A stretch of DNA of 64,000 nt from UBA4782 sp034429195 (GCA_034429195.1 DAOUGQ010000010.1:1-64000); one strand, 5' to 3'. Shown: positions 1 to 8,577, numbered from the stretch's first letter. Numbers and translations: made by a program. The notes: a model not told the origin generated them from the letters alone.

Positions 1-1
1 G

Positions 2-712
2 GTCGAAAGTCTTTTCCCTGAAGAACAACACACGGCTAACCTCCCTCTGCGCAAAGTGGCCTCACTAGATGAGATTGAATCCGCAGCTCTAGAATTACGT
101 GACCACTGGAACCTGGGCTATGATGCAATTGAAAATCTGGTCCAGTTGCTGGAGGATCGGGGAATCAAGGTGGGGATCATCTCCGGTTTCGAGCATTTTG
201 ACGCCTGCACTTTCAAGGCAGATGGCGATCCGGTAATCGTAACTAAAGGCGAATTATCAGGCGACCGGCAGCGATTCAATTTAGGGCATGAACTGGGACA
301 CCTGATCCTGGATGTTCAGAGCGACCTCAAGCCAGAACAGGCGGCCAATCGGTTTGTCGGGGCTTTCCTCGTGCCGGCTGCAACTGCTCGCTTTGAACTC
401 GGTGCCAACCGGACGGACCTCAGCATCAACGAGTTGCACATGCTTAAGCATAAATACGGCTTAAGTATGCAAGCCTGGATTTACCGCGCCAAGGATCTTT
501 CCATTATTTCTGAAAACACCGCAGCGCGTTTATTCCAGCAGTTCCGCGTCAATGATTGGCATCGCCAGGAACCAGGAAAACCTTATCCATCTGAAACGCC
601 CATACGGATGGAACGGTTAATTTATCGCGCTTTGGCTGAGGATTTGATCTCACGGTCCAGAGCACAGGAGTTGTTAGGCAAGCCATTACAAGAATTCCTG
701 GTAGCCGAATAA
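2..712 (+). CDS. ImmA/IrrE-type metallopeptidase, 5' truncated by window edge
   Basis: This is the C-terminal part of a zinc metallopeptidase of the ImmA/IrrE family, which typically cleaves a partner repressor in mobile elements and stress circuits. The HELGH zinc motif is seen at residues 78-82 counted from the internal GTG at 56. The frame stays open without a stop back to base 2, and the residues there (VESLFPEE, then PLRK) look like the linker that follows an N-terminal XRE helix-turn-helix in longer HTH-ImmA fusions. The true start therefore probably lies outside the window. The C-terminal 35 residues recur as a decayed copy near 21.0 kb. Family is confident; its target is unknown. Confidence 0.85.
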   Translation, partial: VESLFPEEQHTANLPLRKVASLDEIESAALELRDHWNLGYDAIENLVQLLEDRGIKVGIISGFEHFDACTFKADGDPVIVTKGELSGDRQRFNLGHELGHLILDVQSDLKPEQAANRFVGAFLVPAATARFELGANRTDLSINELHMLKHKYGLSMQAWIYRAKDLSIISENTAARLFQQFRVNDWHRQEPGKPYPSETPIRMERLIYRALAEDLISRSRAQELLGKPLQEFLVAE

Positions 713-763
713 CTTTTTTTGTCACTATGACTTAACATGCTTCAAAAATTTTTTCATAACCGC

Positions 764-791
764 TTGACGGATATAACAATATTGTTATAAT
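764..791 (+). promoter_or_regulatory. higBA promoter with palindromic operator
   Basis: TTGACG at 764-769 and TATAAT at 786-791 are 16 bp apart, a good sigma-70 type promoter. A perfect 18-bp palindrome (772-789, half-site TATAACAAT) fills the spacer and overlaps the -10 box. A repressor bound there would block RNA polymerase, as expected for autoregulation by a toxin-antitoxin complex. Confidence 0.8.
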
Positions 792-805
792 AGAAGAGAA
801 AAAAC

Positions 806-1135
806 ATGTGGAACATCGTATTTTACGTTGATCATCGTGGAAAGTGCCCACCCAGGGAGTTTATCGAAGAACTTCCTGTGATGGAGCAAGCAAAGATTCG
901 TAACGTCTTGCGGCTGCTACAAGAATTTGGAAGTAATCTGAGCATGCCGCATGCAAAGCAGATCAAAGGAAAGCTTTGGGAGTTAAGGCCTGGAGGAGTT
1001 CGATTATTCTACTTTGCACATATCGGGCAACAATTTGTCATCTTGCATGGATACAGAAAACAAAGTCAAAAGGCCCCAGACCGTGAGATTGAGATAGCCA
1101 TCCGACGAATGCAAGAGTTAATGGATGAGGTGTAA
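806..1135 (+). CDS. higB: RelE/HigB-like toxin (Gp49 family)
   Basis: A 109-residue protein of the HigB/Gp49 branch of the RelE toxin superfamily, whose members usually cleave mRNA on the ribosome. Visible hallmarks are the KQIKGKLWELRPGGVRLFYF core with its conserved basic residues, followed by the ILHGYRKQSQKAP segment. Length is normal for the family. The gene is first in a two-gene operon; the antitoxin starts 1 nt after its stop. Toxin-first order is typical of HigBA. An 18-bp palindrome in the promoter suggests autoregulation. It sits in a mobile, defence-rich segment, so a role in element maintenance or phage defence is likely but inferred. Confidence 0.88.
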   Translation: MWNIVFYVDHRGKCPPREFIEELPVMEQAKIRNVLRLLQEFGSNLSMPHAKQIKGKLWELRPGGVRLFYFAHIGQQFVILHGYRKQSQKAPDREIEIAIRRMQELMDEV

Positions 1136-1136
1136 T

Positions 1137-1424
1137 ATGGCTCGAAAGAATATGCCAAAATTTGAAGATTGGGAAGCTGAAAAGATTAAAGACCCAGATT
1201 TCTTGGCTGCTGCCGAGGAATTGGAACCCGGCTATCAGGTTGCCCGGCTCCGCATGTTACGGGGATTAACTCAGGCTCAACTTGCTGAGATGGTCGGCAC
1301 CCGGCAGCCTTCCATCGCCAGACTGGAAAATGGCACCAGCGCCCCTAGTTTATCCTTCCTTACCAAGATTGCTGAAGCATTAGGCGCAAAGATTGAATTT
1401 AAGTTGATTCCCGATACAAAATGA
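1137..1424 (+). CDS. higA: XRE-family antitoxin (HigA-like)
   Basis: A 95-residue helix-turn-helix protein. The XRE HTH runs at about residues 41-66 (LTQAQLAEMVG, then RQPSIARLENG). I chose the ATG at 1137 because GAGG at 1127-1130 gives a well spaced ribosome binding site; the in-frame ATG at 1125 lies inside the toxin gene and lacks one. It is the expected partner of the upstream HigB toxin: it should neutralise the toxin and bind the palindrome at 772-789. The N-terminal 35 residues, before the HTH, probably contact the toxin. Confidence 0.88.
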   Translation: MARKNMPKFEDWEAEKIKDPDFLAAAEELEPGYQVARLRMLRGLTQAQLAEMVGTRQPSIARLENGTSAPSLSFLTKIAEALGAKIEFKLIPDTK

Positions 1425-1793
1425 CCTTATTCAGGATTAGATTGCCAGGAAGTTTGCCAGATAAGACTTGTTATGGGCAAACCTGTTTATAATTAATCCA
1501 ACAGTACCCACCACGCCTCTGCTCTGCATGCGCACCGAGGTGGGTCATTTATTTCTGTTTTCAATAAATACTTAGTGTGTGTTTGCTGCTGCAATCTGAT
1601 TTAGAGCAATCTTCTACCATGTGTACTTTGGCTTTTTATAGAAAATGATATGTTTAAGATGGGATCCAATCTAGTCGCCCAATAATCGCAAACCATCTTT
1701 GCTTGATTTGCTTTTGGTTGTGAAGCGAATACAATTAATGAGAATCCAATCAAAGCAAGCCTTGCAGTGCGATTCTAAACATCGAGGTGATCA
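1425..1793. other. Intergenic region with weak terminator
   Basis: No gene is apparent in these 369 bases. A 7-bp stem (1506-1512 with 1539-1545, ACCCACC/GGTGGGT) with a long loop is followed by a T-rich stretch and may terminate the higBA transcript. The promoter of the next operon must lie in the right half, but I see no convincing -35/-10 pair. Confidence 0.4.
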
Positions 1794-2969
1794 ATGCAGC
1801 CAGTTAGCCCATCACTTTTCAATCTGTTTGCGTCCAAAAATCCCCAGTATTGGAAATCAATTGAAGGTTGCGAGATAATTCATAAAGTATGGGGAAGATG
1901 CATTATAGAAAAAGTAGATCTACCACAGAAGGTAATAATTGTTCTGGGTCGGAAAGTCGCTCTTGAGTACTTTAGAGACGAAATATTTGATGGATTGTGT
2001 CTACCATCAGAAATTGTGGAAAAGGTTTCCTTATTCGAAATACAAAAAAATGAAGAAGAGCAATTAATCATACGAAGGCGAATTGAAGAAGAATCAAAGA
2101 AAAACCTCGAAGCATCTATCAGACAAAAAGCGAGACTTGAAAAAGAAAAGATTGATAGGGAAAAACAAGCAGAAATCGATAAGCTTAAGTTTGAACGAGC
2201 TCAACAACAAGAGGCCAAAAGAACTGCACAGGTTGAAGCAGAAAATCAATCCAGACTTAGGGCAGCACAAGAGCGCTCAAAACTAATAGCTGAATATTGC
2301 TCTACAAAAGGGATTCTTCACCTCATTCATTTTACAAGAATAGAAAATCTCAAGTGGATCTTACAACAAGGGTTGATCAATCGGAAGGAATTATCTCGTT
2401 TGCCAAAATCAGAGCGCCCAATTTTTAATGATCAAGAAAGGTTTGATAGTCATACTGAAGCTGTTTGTTTATCAATCAGTTTTCCAAATTATCTGCTGTT
2501 TAATAGATGGAAAAATCAAAAACCAGATAATTGGGCTGTGATACTTCTTTATCCTTCCTTGTTGTGGGAACTCGATTGTGCCTTTTGTCAAACCAATGCT
2601 GCCTCATCAATTATTTCAAGAATCCCATTGGAACAACGGAAAACTTTTGAAGCACTCGTTCAAATGTTTACTGATGAAGAAAATGTATCCAGAGATGAAT
2701 TAGCTATACCTGCCAACTTTACGACAAATCCTCAAGCTGAAGTATTAGTTTTTGATACAATACCTGTAAAGTACATTCGTTGTGTTAATTTCAGATCAAT
2801 ATCAGCGATGAAAACATGGCAAAACTTGAATTCATATCCAGAAAATATATCTCTGGTCGCTTCGGATACTTATTTTAAACCCCGTCGCGATTGGCCTAAA
2901 TGGCAAAAATCTCAAGAAAATCACAATGTACCACCAGAATTCGATGAATTCGAAATAATTGAAATATAA
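1794..2969 (+). CDS. darT: DarT-like DNA ADP-ribosyltransferase toxin with N-terminal extension
   Basis: The C-terminal half (about residues 172-360) matches the DarT/DUF4433 fold, which transfers ADP-ribose from NAD+ to DNA bases. It shows HFTRIENLKWILQQGL (NAD-binding motif) and NPQAEVLVF with a Glu at residue 316, the position of the catalytic Glu in DarT. Residues 27-66 (HKVWGRCIIEKV and following) resemble a small beta-barrel, and residues 83-168 are a charged Glu/Lys/Arg/Gln coiled coil; neither is part of the minimal enzyme. The start has GAGGTGA at 1784-1790. The next gene is a NADAR-type antitoxin, so this is the toxin of a DarTG1-like defence pair, probably guanine-specific by analogy with DarT1. 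Confidence 0.85.
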   Translation: MQPVSPSLFNLFASKNPQYWKSIEGCEIIHKVWGRCIIEKVDLPQKVIIVLGRKVALEYFRDEIFDGLCLPSEIVEKVSLFEIQKNEEEQLIIRRRIEEESKKNLEASIRQKARLEKEKIDREKQAEIDKLKFERAQQQEAKRTAQVEAENQSRLRAAQERSKLIAEYCSTKGILHLIHFTRIENLKWILQQGLINRKELSRLPKSERPIFNDQERFDSHTEAVCLSISFPNYLLFNRWKNQKPDNWAVILLYPSLLWELDCAFCQTNAASSIISRIPLEQRKTFEALVQMFTDEENVSRDELAIPANFTTNPQAEVLVFDTIPVKYIRCVNFRSISAMKTWQNLNSYPENISLVASDTYFKPRRDWPKWQKSQENHNVPPEFDEFEIIEI

Positions 2970-2973
2970 AATT

Positions 2974-3678
2974 ATGGCAAAACGACCCGTTTTTATTCCA
3001 TCATATTCTCATTATCCATATACCAAAGAAATCATCATTGATTTCGAATGGTATCCAGGGTTTGCCAAAACTCAAGCCCAAAAATCCATCCACTCTTTAC
3101 ATAACGAAGCCAAGAAAAGGGGTATATCTCCAATTCTTGAGATTTCATCCAAATCATTAGATTCTCTGGGGGTTTCGCTTAGTGCGTTTAACCTCACGCT
3201 AACAGTAGAAAACCTAACAATGTCTGTTGAATGTGCCTTTCAAGGGAGCAAAGTTTTCAAAAATGGCGGTCCTTATACCGATCTTTATCGCTCAACCAGT
3301 ATTGAAGCCAAAAAGAATGTAAGGATTAAAGAATCTGGTGAATTAATTGGCTTTAATTTTTTAGGAATGGAATTTCCAACCAGGCCTTTTACATTGTTTT
3401 ATGATTGGATATATCTTATAGCGCTTTCACAAAATCCCGCTCTGTCAGAAAGAATGCTGAAATATTGTGGCTTTTCTGATATTGCATTTAACCCCGACCA
3501 TTCAATAAATTGTCAGGCAAGATCTGCTGCTTTGTTTGTTGCGCTTTCCAATTCCCCTGAAATTGATATGAATTTATTGATCGCAGAGAAAAACTATTAT
3601 TTAGAGGTTATGGGCGAGAAGAATCAACAATATAGTCGAACGCCAAAAAATCCTAACCAATTAGGTTTCACATTTTAA
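2974..3678 (+). CDS. darG: NADAR-domain antitoxin associated with DarT1
   Basis: A 234-residue protein that resembles the NADAR antitoxins paired with DarT1. Recognised segments are the N-terminal MAKRPVFIPS, the SISSL-type LEISSKS block, AFQGSKVFKNGGPYTDL, and FYDWIYLIAL with FNPDHSINCQARSAALF near the C-terminus. NADAR enzymes remove ADP-ribose from guanine and so undo DarT1 damage. I use ATG 2974, 4 nt after the toxin stop; the earlier in-frame TTG (2959) lies inside darT. No clear ribosome binding site is present, so translation is probably coupled to the toxin. Function is inferred from family and position. Confidence 0.8.
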   Translation: MAKRPVFIPSYSHYPYTKEIIIDFEWYPGFAKTQAQKSIHSLHNEAKKRGISPILEISSKSLDSLGVSLSAFNLTLTVENLTMSVECAFQGSKVFKNGGPYTDLYRSTSIEAKKNVRIKESGELIGFNFLGMEFPTRPFTLFYDWIYLIALSQNPALSERMLKYCGFSDIAFNPDHSINCQARSAALFVALSNSPEIDMNLLIAEKNYYLEVMGEKNQQYSRTPKNPNQLGFTF

Positions 3679-3974
3679 TTTTTGCCAAAGAAAATCATCA
3701 TACCCCAGGCTTTGACAGAATCAAACGACCTCGAATCTTAAGGATTTTTTCCATTTCACAAAAGTTTTTCAAAAAGAGGACGTTCATTCACCAAAACTCA
3801 ACCATCGTCCTCCGGGTCGCGAAAAAAGTCCTACTTGACCCTGTCATAAAAAGTCGCTATCATACGACTAATAACTCGTAACCAAAGATCCTCTGGCCGC
3901 TTCAGAAGAGCGTCCCTCAGGCCAGGCTAAAATGCAGAGCCTGAGTGAAAAACGTTCCGAAACCAGGAAAATCT
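3679..3974. other. Intergenic, no gene seen
   Basis: I see no gene or clear regulatory element between the NADAR antitoxin and the tRNA fragment. If the left genes are a separate integrated element, its right end should fall close to 3975. Confidence 0.5.
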
Positions 3975-4016
3975 CTCATAACCCGGAGGTCAGTGGTTCG
4001 AATCCACTCCCCGCTA
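3975..4016 (+). pseudogene. 3' portion of a tRNA-Met(CAT) gene, likely attachment site
   Basis: The bases match a tRNA-Met from the anticodon loop to the discriminator base. They carry the CTCATAA loop, the 3' side of the anticodon stem (CCCGG), a variable loop, a full T-arm (GTGG TTCGAAT CCAC) and the acceptor 3' strand CCCCGCT plus A. The sequence upstream cannot form a D-arm, the 5' anticodon stem or the acceptor partner, so the gene is truncated. A tyrosine recombinase starts 112 bp downstream. Such 3' tRNA fragments are the usual trace of integration at a tRNA gene. Confidence 0.85.
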
Positions 4017-4024
4017 CTAAAGTC

Positions 4025-4054
4025 AAACCAGAGTCCGTCGGGCTCTGGTTTTTC
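4025..4054 (+). terminator. Intrinsic terminator after tRNA fragment
   Basis: A 12-bp stem (AAACCAGAGTCC with GGGCTCTGGTTT, one G-T pair, 3-nt loop GTC) is followed by TTT. It sits just after the tRNA 3' end and is probably its original terminator. Confidence 0.8.
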
Positions 4055-4127
4055 GTTGCCCAAAGGGCCGCAGACGCGAGCTTGGCGCACAGCGGTAGAC
4101 ATTTTTCCAAAAATGGAGGAATTTCTT

Positions 4128-5141
4128 ATGAACCGCAGTTCGCCGGGTACGTCAAAATCCAAAGTTTCACTTCCCTTAGCCAAAGCCATCGACGGCTTCC
4201 TAAAATTCAAAACAGCAGAGGGATTAAGCCAACGCACAATTACCTCCTATGAGTTCACTCTTGGTCATTGGTTTAAATACATCGGAGATCGAGAGGTGTC
4301 GGATATTCAATCTTCCGACCTGACCGGCTACATGGCCTGGTTGAGAACCGAGTATAAACCGAGACGTTGGAACGGAAGCTCCGAGCCGCTGTCCGCCAAA
4401 TCCATCCGAAATGTGTGGGTAACCTTTCGATCCTTTTTCGGATGGCTGCAGGTGGAGTTCAAGTTCCCAAATCCCGCTAAAGAAATCACTGCCCCGAAGT
4501 TTCAAAAACATCCTGTTGAAACATTTTCCAAAGAAGATGTTGAAAAAATCCTCAAGGCGTGTGTCTATTCCCGCGAATCGCAGACTGAGGAAAGGAAGAA
4601 GTTTGTAATGCGCCGGCCGAGTTCCAATCGCGACCAGGCGATTGTGTTGATGTTGCTGGACACTGGATTGCGAGCAACGGAGTTGTGTTCTTTGATCATC
4701 AACGATGTGGATCTCAAGACCGGAAAGGTCACCATTCGTCACGGAGTGGCAGGTGGAGCAAAAGGCGGTAAAGGACGCACGGTGTACCTGGGTAAGGTTG
4801 CGCGAAAAGCGGTTTGGCGTTATCTTGCCAGCCGAGAAGATGGGGACGATCCCGACGCCCCCCTCTTCATCAGCCATGCGGATCGCGCTTTCAACAAGGA
4901 CAGTTTGCGTGTCTTGATCAATCGGTTGGGAGACCGGGCAGAAATCAAGAAGGCTTATCCGCATAAATTCAGGCATACCTTCGCCATCACCTACTTGCGC
5001 TCTGGAGGAGATGTTTTTACCCTCCAATCGCTTCTGGGTCATGGATCGCTTGATATGGTACGCCATTATGCCCAAATAGCCGAAGTAGATGTGGAACAAG
5101 CGCATCGTAAAGCCAGTCCAGCTGATAACATGCGTCTGTAA
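4128..5141 (+). CDS. Tyrosine recombinase / integrase
   Basis: A 337-residue site-specific recombinase with an N-terminal SAM-like core-binding domain (about residues 15-115) and a C-terminal catalytic domain. The full active-site set is visible: Arg182 (GLRATEL), the beta-hairpin Lys in GGKGRTVYL, His279 and Arg282 (HKFRHTF), His305 (LLGHGSL) and Tyr314 (VRHYAQ). I start at ATG 4128 with GGAGGA at 4115-4120; the longer frame back to 3945 would translate the tRNA fragment. Its position next to the tRNA-Met remnant indicates that it integrated an element there. It appears intact. Confidence 0.92.
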   Translation: MNRSSPGTSKSKVSLPLAKAIDGFLKFKTAEGLSQRTITSYEFTLGHWFKYIGDREVSDIQSSDLTGYMAWLRTEYKPRRWNGSSEPLSAKSIRNVWVTFRSFFGWLQVEFKFPNPAKEITAPKFQKHPVETFSKEDVEKILKACVYSRESQTEERKKFVMRRPSSNRDQAIVLMLLDTGLRATELCSLIINDVDLKTGKVTIRHGVAGGAKGGKGRTVYLGKVARKAVWRYLASREDGDDPDAPLFISHADRAFNKDSLRVLINRLGDRAEIKKAYPHKFRHTFAITYLRSGGDVFTLQSLLGHGSLDMVRHYAQIAEVDVEQAHRKASPADNMRL

Positions 5142-5152
5142 CCAAGAAATCT

Positions 5153-5430
5153 TCATTGAGCCAACTTTCCTGCGATAAACATCAATGCCTTTTTCTGGCT
5201 TTCTTGGTCAAGTTTATCAAGGAAGACCTCAAGCTCATCACCCGGCATGGACGTCGTCTTTCCAGGCAGCCCGGCTATGCGCTCTTGAACATCAGAAGAA
5301 AGCATGAGAGTGTAAGTGCTGTCAGTGATCTCGATACTCTCGTGCATCAGGTTCATGGAAACTGCTTTGTAATCCGCCATGGTCTGGGCATGAAGTGACC
5401 CGTAGACGGCGTGTCCATGGCAATAGCTGA
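5153..5430 (-). pseudogene. C-terminal fragment of a second phage-type integrase
   Basis: On the minus strand the frame reads ...GHAVYGSLHAQTMADYKAVS, then NLMHESIEITDSTY and DVQERIAGL. This matches the last part of phage-type tyrosine recombinases, including the region of the final His and the nucleophile Tyr. The HxxR region and everything upstream are missing, and a stop occurs in frame a short way upstream. It ends convergently, 11 bp from the stop of the intact integrase. It is therefore a relic of a different element and supports repeated integration here. Confidence 0.75.
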
Positions 5431-5756
5431 TTATTTTGACTGGAATCCAACCCTGGTATAGGTTATCTTTACTGTTCTATTCCTGGAAGGAAGAAACGAC
5501 CTACTTCTTTACCCGCTACTGTGGACCCTTACCCCACTGGAACCGTCAATCAGAAAGCCCAAATTCTTATGCTGAACCAGGCAGTAAATAAAAACTTCCG
5601 CATCAATGATGCGGAAGTTTTTAAGGCATAGCTATTTTTAGGATGCTATCTTAAAGCCAGCCAACCTTTAAAGCTCCTGGCAAATTTTATAAAGATAGTT
5701 CTTCTCAAATACTCTTGCTGCCTTCACACTCATGTTTTGCTCATAAAAGGAGGCGC
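5431..5756. other. Intergenic region ending with a strong hairpin
   Basis: No gene is supported. The region holds the decayed upstream edge of the integrase fragment and the bidirectional terminator at 5590-5622. A 21-codon frame on the minus strand (5668-5733) lies just after the kinase gene but has no recognisable homology. Confidence 0.5.
5590..5622. terminator. Bidirectional intrinsic terminator
   Basis: A perfect 15-bp inverted repeat (AAAAACTTCCGCATC and its complement) surrounds a 3-nt AAT loop, with T tracts on both strands. It ends the minus-strand sugar operon and insulates it from the integrase region. Confidence 0.9.
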
Positions 5757-7304
5757 TCACACCCGGAAGCGGTTGTAAATCCGTGTATTGACCGAACTCA
5801 GGGCAGGGTAAATATCCTTGTAGATCCCGAATAGCTCAGCATACAGGGGCACCAGTTTCATATTTGGTTCATAGGTCTTACCTGGGCGCTGGACGCGCAT
5901 GGCTGCTTCTGACAGGTCTTTATAAACACCGGCACCAACACCTGCCAGCATTGCTGCTCCCATTGCGGTAGCTTCCTCTATATCCAGGGTTACCACTGGA
6001 CGACCCGATATATCAGCTTTGTTTTGCATCCAGAATGCATTTCTGGTGCCTCCTCCAATGGCAGTAATCTTTTCAGCTTTTTGGCCTGCGCCTGCTTCGA
6101 GAGCCTTCAGCATATCCAGAGAACCATAATTCAAACCTTCGACCACAGCCCTGATCATGTCCTCTCGCTTTGTATTGTCATTTAAGCCTAAAAACGCACC
6201 CAGGGATCTCGGATCCAGGTTCGGGCAGGTTGTACCATTGAAATGAGGCAGGAAAAAGACGCCATTTGCACCAGGGGATGAAGCGGAAGCTTCTTCCATC
6301 AGGTTCGACCACAGATTTCCGCTACCAGACTGGGCTTTGAGCTGGGCGTCTAGACCAAGCTGATCTTTATACCATTCAAGCATGCTTGCCGCAGTCCCGC
6401 CGCCCCAAATACAGTACATGTCTGGTGCTGCATGTGCTTCAATAGTCAGACCAAGTTTCCGGATTTCAGGGGTCCACTGGGGAGCAGCGACTGGTGTAAT
6501 AACAAGTTCCCAGGTACCGGTTACATCCAAGAACATGCCAGGAGAAACCGCTCCAGCCGCTAGTGCGCCAACAAGATAATCATGACCTCCCTGGTAAACC
6601 GGTGTTCCAGCAGGTAAACCGGTCTTTTCTGCTGCTTGAGATGTAACTTCACCTATGAACTTACCACTGCGCTGGGGTACAGGGAGAAGATCCTTGTTTA
6701 ACCCCACCTTATTCAATAACTCATCTGACCATTGCAATGTATGCTGGTCAAATAATAGTGTGGGAGATGCATCAGTAAAATCGGTGGTATATTTTCCTGT
6801 CAGCTGATAATTTACAAAATCCTCTACGATCAGCCATTTTTGTACCTTACGGGCAAGTTCAGGTTCATTCTCCTTTAGCCACATGAACCTTAAAACAGTG
6901 CTCCAGATAAATGGCTGCCAGCCGCTTATCTGAAAGGTCTTCTCCAAACCGATATTCTTCAACCACCATTCGAATTGGGTAGTCGTCCGCGTGCAAATCC
7001 AATTAATAAAGGGGTAAACCGGCGTGCCGGTTTCATCCAGCGGAACAGCATCTGCACCGAGGCCAGTAACCGCAGCTGCAAGGATGCTGTGTTGGGGTCC
7101 TAGCTGATCCGTAGCCTCACGAATGGCTGAGGAGATCCCATCCCAGATATGGTCCGGTTTATACACTTGCCAGTTCGGGTTATCCGGGTTATCACCAACG
7201 CTTATTGTCGGCCGACTTCCCCGTGAGATGACGTTGCCTTCCAGGTCATAAACCAGAGCTTTCATGCTTGTCGAACCAACATCAATACCAAGCAGGCAAT
7301 CCAT
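5757..7304 (-). CDS. FGGY-family carbohydrate kinase (xylulokinase-like)
   Basis: A 515-residue cytoplasmic sugar kinase. The N-terminal phosphate loop LLGIDVGSTSMKALVYD and the C-terminal block with ITAIGGGTRNAFWMQNKADI and ATAMGAAMLAGVGAGVY are typical of FGGY kinases, which phosphorylate ketopentoses at the terminal hydroxyl. It is the last gene of the operon and shares it with L-ribulose-5-P 3- and 4-epimerases. The likely substrate is therefore an L-ketopentose such as L-xylulose or L-ribulose rather than D-xylulose; this is inferred from context. Family is certain, specificity is not. Confidence 0.9.
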   Translation of the reverse strand: MDCLLGIDVGSTSMKALVYDLEGNVISRGSRPTISVGDNPDNPNWQVYKPDHIWDGISSAIREATDQLGPQHSILAAAVTGLGADAVPLDETGTPVYPFINWICTRTTTQFEWWLKNIGLEKTFQISGWQPFIWSTVLRFMWLKENEPELARKVQKWLIVEDFVNYQLTGKYTTDFTDASPTLLFDQHTLQWSDELLNKVGLNKDLLPVPQRSGKFIGEVTSQAAEKTGLPAGTPVYQGGHDYLVGALAAGAVSPGMFLDVTGTWELVITPVAAPQWTPEIRKLGLTIEAHAAPDMYCIWGGGTAASMLEWYKDQLGLDAQLKAQSGSGNLWSNLMEEASASSPGANGVFFLPHFNGTTCPNLDPRSLGAFLGLNDNTKREDMIRAVVEGLNYGSLDMLKALEAGAGQKAEKITAIGGGTRNAFWMQNKADISGRPVVTLDIEEATAMGAAMLAGVGAGVYKDLSEAAMRVQRPGKTYEPNMKLVPLYAELFGIYKDIYPALSSVNTRIYNRFRV

Positions 7305-7443
7305 TTACTTCCTCCATACCTCATTCAACTGGTCCAAAGCAATTCTAACTTCTTTACAGCAGCGCTAAGCTTTCTTCAATAGCCTGGCTGCGTGTCCAGA
7401 TTGAACCAGCTAATTCACTTTGAACTCATCAATGAATACTTCC

Positions 7444-8424
7444 TTAAACTATACCAGCAACTTCGTTCAACCATCCGGCTTCTTGGGTAGTAAGCCTAAA
7501 ATCCATTGCAGGGAAAATCCCATCTACCTGGCTTGGGCGACGCATACCAACAATTGCAGCTGTCACTGCAGGAACCCGCAAGGTCCAGGCAATGGCCACC
7601 ACGCCGGGTTCCACGCCATGCTGTTTACCAATTTCAGACAGGGCTTCTACCAATTTGAGGTTCTTCTCGAGTTTGGGCATCTGGAATTCTGGGTCACGCT
7701 GTCGCCAGTCATCTGGGGGCATATTCTTTATCCGTTCCGGTGTCATCTTACCAGTCAGCAATCCGGAATACATGGGCGAATAGACAATGACCCCAATATT
7801 ATTCTCCATGCAGAATGGGAGGATCTCTTTTTCAACTTCGGGGCGGATCAGTGAGTAGGGAGGTTGTAGTGAATTGATGGGGGCAATAGATTGCACCCTC
7901 TTCATCTGCTCTACGCTGAAGTTCGAGACCCCGATCCAGCGCACCTTACCTTCTTTCTGCAATTCAGCCAGCGTCGCCCAACCTTCTTCGATGTCAGGAT
8001 CGGGGTTTGGCCAGTGGATCTGGTAAAGGTCAACATAATCCATTTGAAGGCGGCGCAGGCTGTTTTCACATTCACGCCGGATAGAATCCCGCGAAAGGTT
8101 GAAGGTAAATTCGCCCTTCTCATTCCAGGTCATTGAACATTTGGTAAAAACATAAGGCCGCGAAGACATCCCCTTCAGGGTTTGGCCCACCACCTCTTCT
8201 GAGTGACCAAGCCCGTAGCCGGCAGCGGTATCGATCCAATTGATGCCCAGGTCAAGTGCATGATGGATTGCAGCTACAGACTCGTTGTCATCTTGCGGGC
8301 CCCAAGCATATATCCAGTCTCCGCCGCCAAGAGCCCAAGCGCCAAATCCTACCGGTGTGATTTGCATGTCGGTATTACCAAATTGCTTTGTTTTTAAATG
8401 GGTGCTGCCGTTTTGCATCTTCAT
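7444..8424 (-). CDS. Aldo/keto reductase
   Basis: A 326-residue NADP(H)-dependent (beta/alpha)8 oxidoreductase. The catalytic tetrad is visible: Asp and Tyr in DTAAGYGLG, Lys in VFTKCSM and His in YQIHWPNPD. The C-terminal cofactor motif AIVGMRRPSQ is also present. Such enzymes interconvert sugar aldehydes or ketones and alcohols. It lies between the kinase and the ABC binding-protein gene on the same strand, so it probably reduces or oxidises the imported sugar before phosphorylation. A hairpin at 8578-8607 separates it from the binding-protein gene. Confidence 0.92.
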   Translation of the reverse strand: MKMQNGSTHLKTKQFGNTDMQITPVGFGAWALGGGDWIYAWGPQDDNESVAAIHHALDLGINWIDTAAGYGLGHSEEVVGQTLKGMSSRPYVFTKCSMTWNEKGEFTFNLSRDSIRRECENSLRRLQMDYVDLYQIHWPNPDPDIEEGWATLAELQKEGKVRWIGVSNFSVEQMKRVQSIAPINSLQPPYSLIRPEVEKEILPFCMENNIGVIVYSPMYSGLLTGKMTPERIKNMPPDDWRQRDPEFQMPKLEKNLKLVEALSEIGKQHGVEPGVVAIAWTLRVPAVTAAIVGMRRPSQVDGIFPAMDFRLTTQEAGWLNEVAGIV

Positions 8425-8577
8425 CTCCTTAGAAAACCTAATGAGGTATTCTCATAAACCAGGTTCTGGTAATCCTTTGTACAGGGAAAACCAGAATACT
8501 TGAATCGGGTAAGGCCAGGCTATTCATATTAGATGAATTCCAAGACCAGGAATTCATAATCAATATCAGTAATTATT

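Noticed and set aside
3945..4127. N-terminal extension of the integrase
   Set aside because: It would translate the tRNA fragment and terminator; a well placed ribosome binding site supports ATG 4128.
4224..5156. 310-codon minus-strand frame opposite the integrase
   Set aside because: It is antisense to a recombinase with all catalytic residues intact and has no family motif.
5668..5733. 21-codon frame just after the kinase gene
   Set aside because: Too short and without homology; could be a decayed remnant but cannot be supported.
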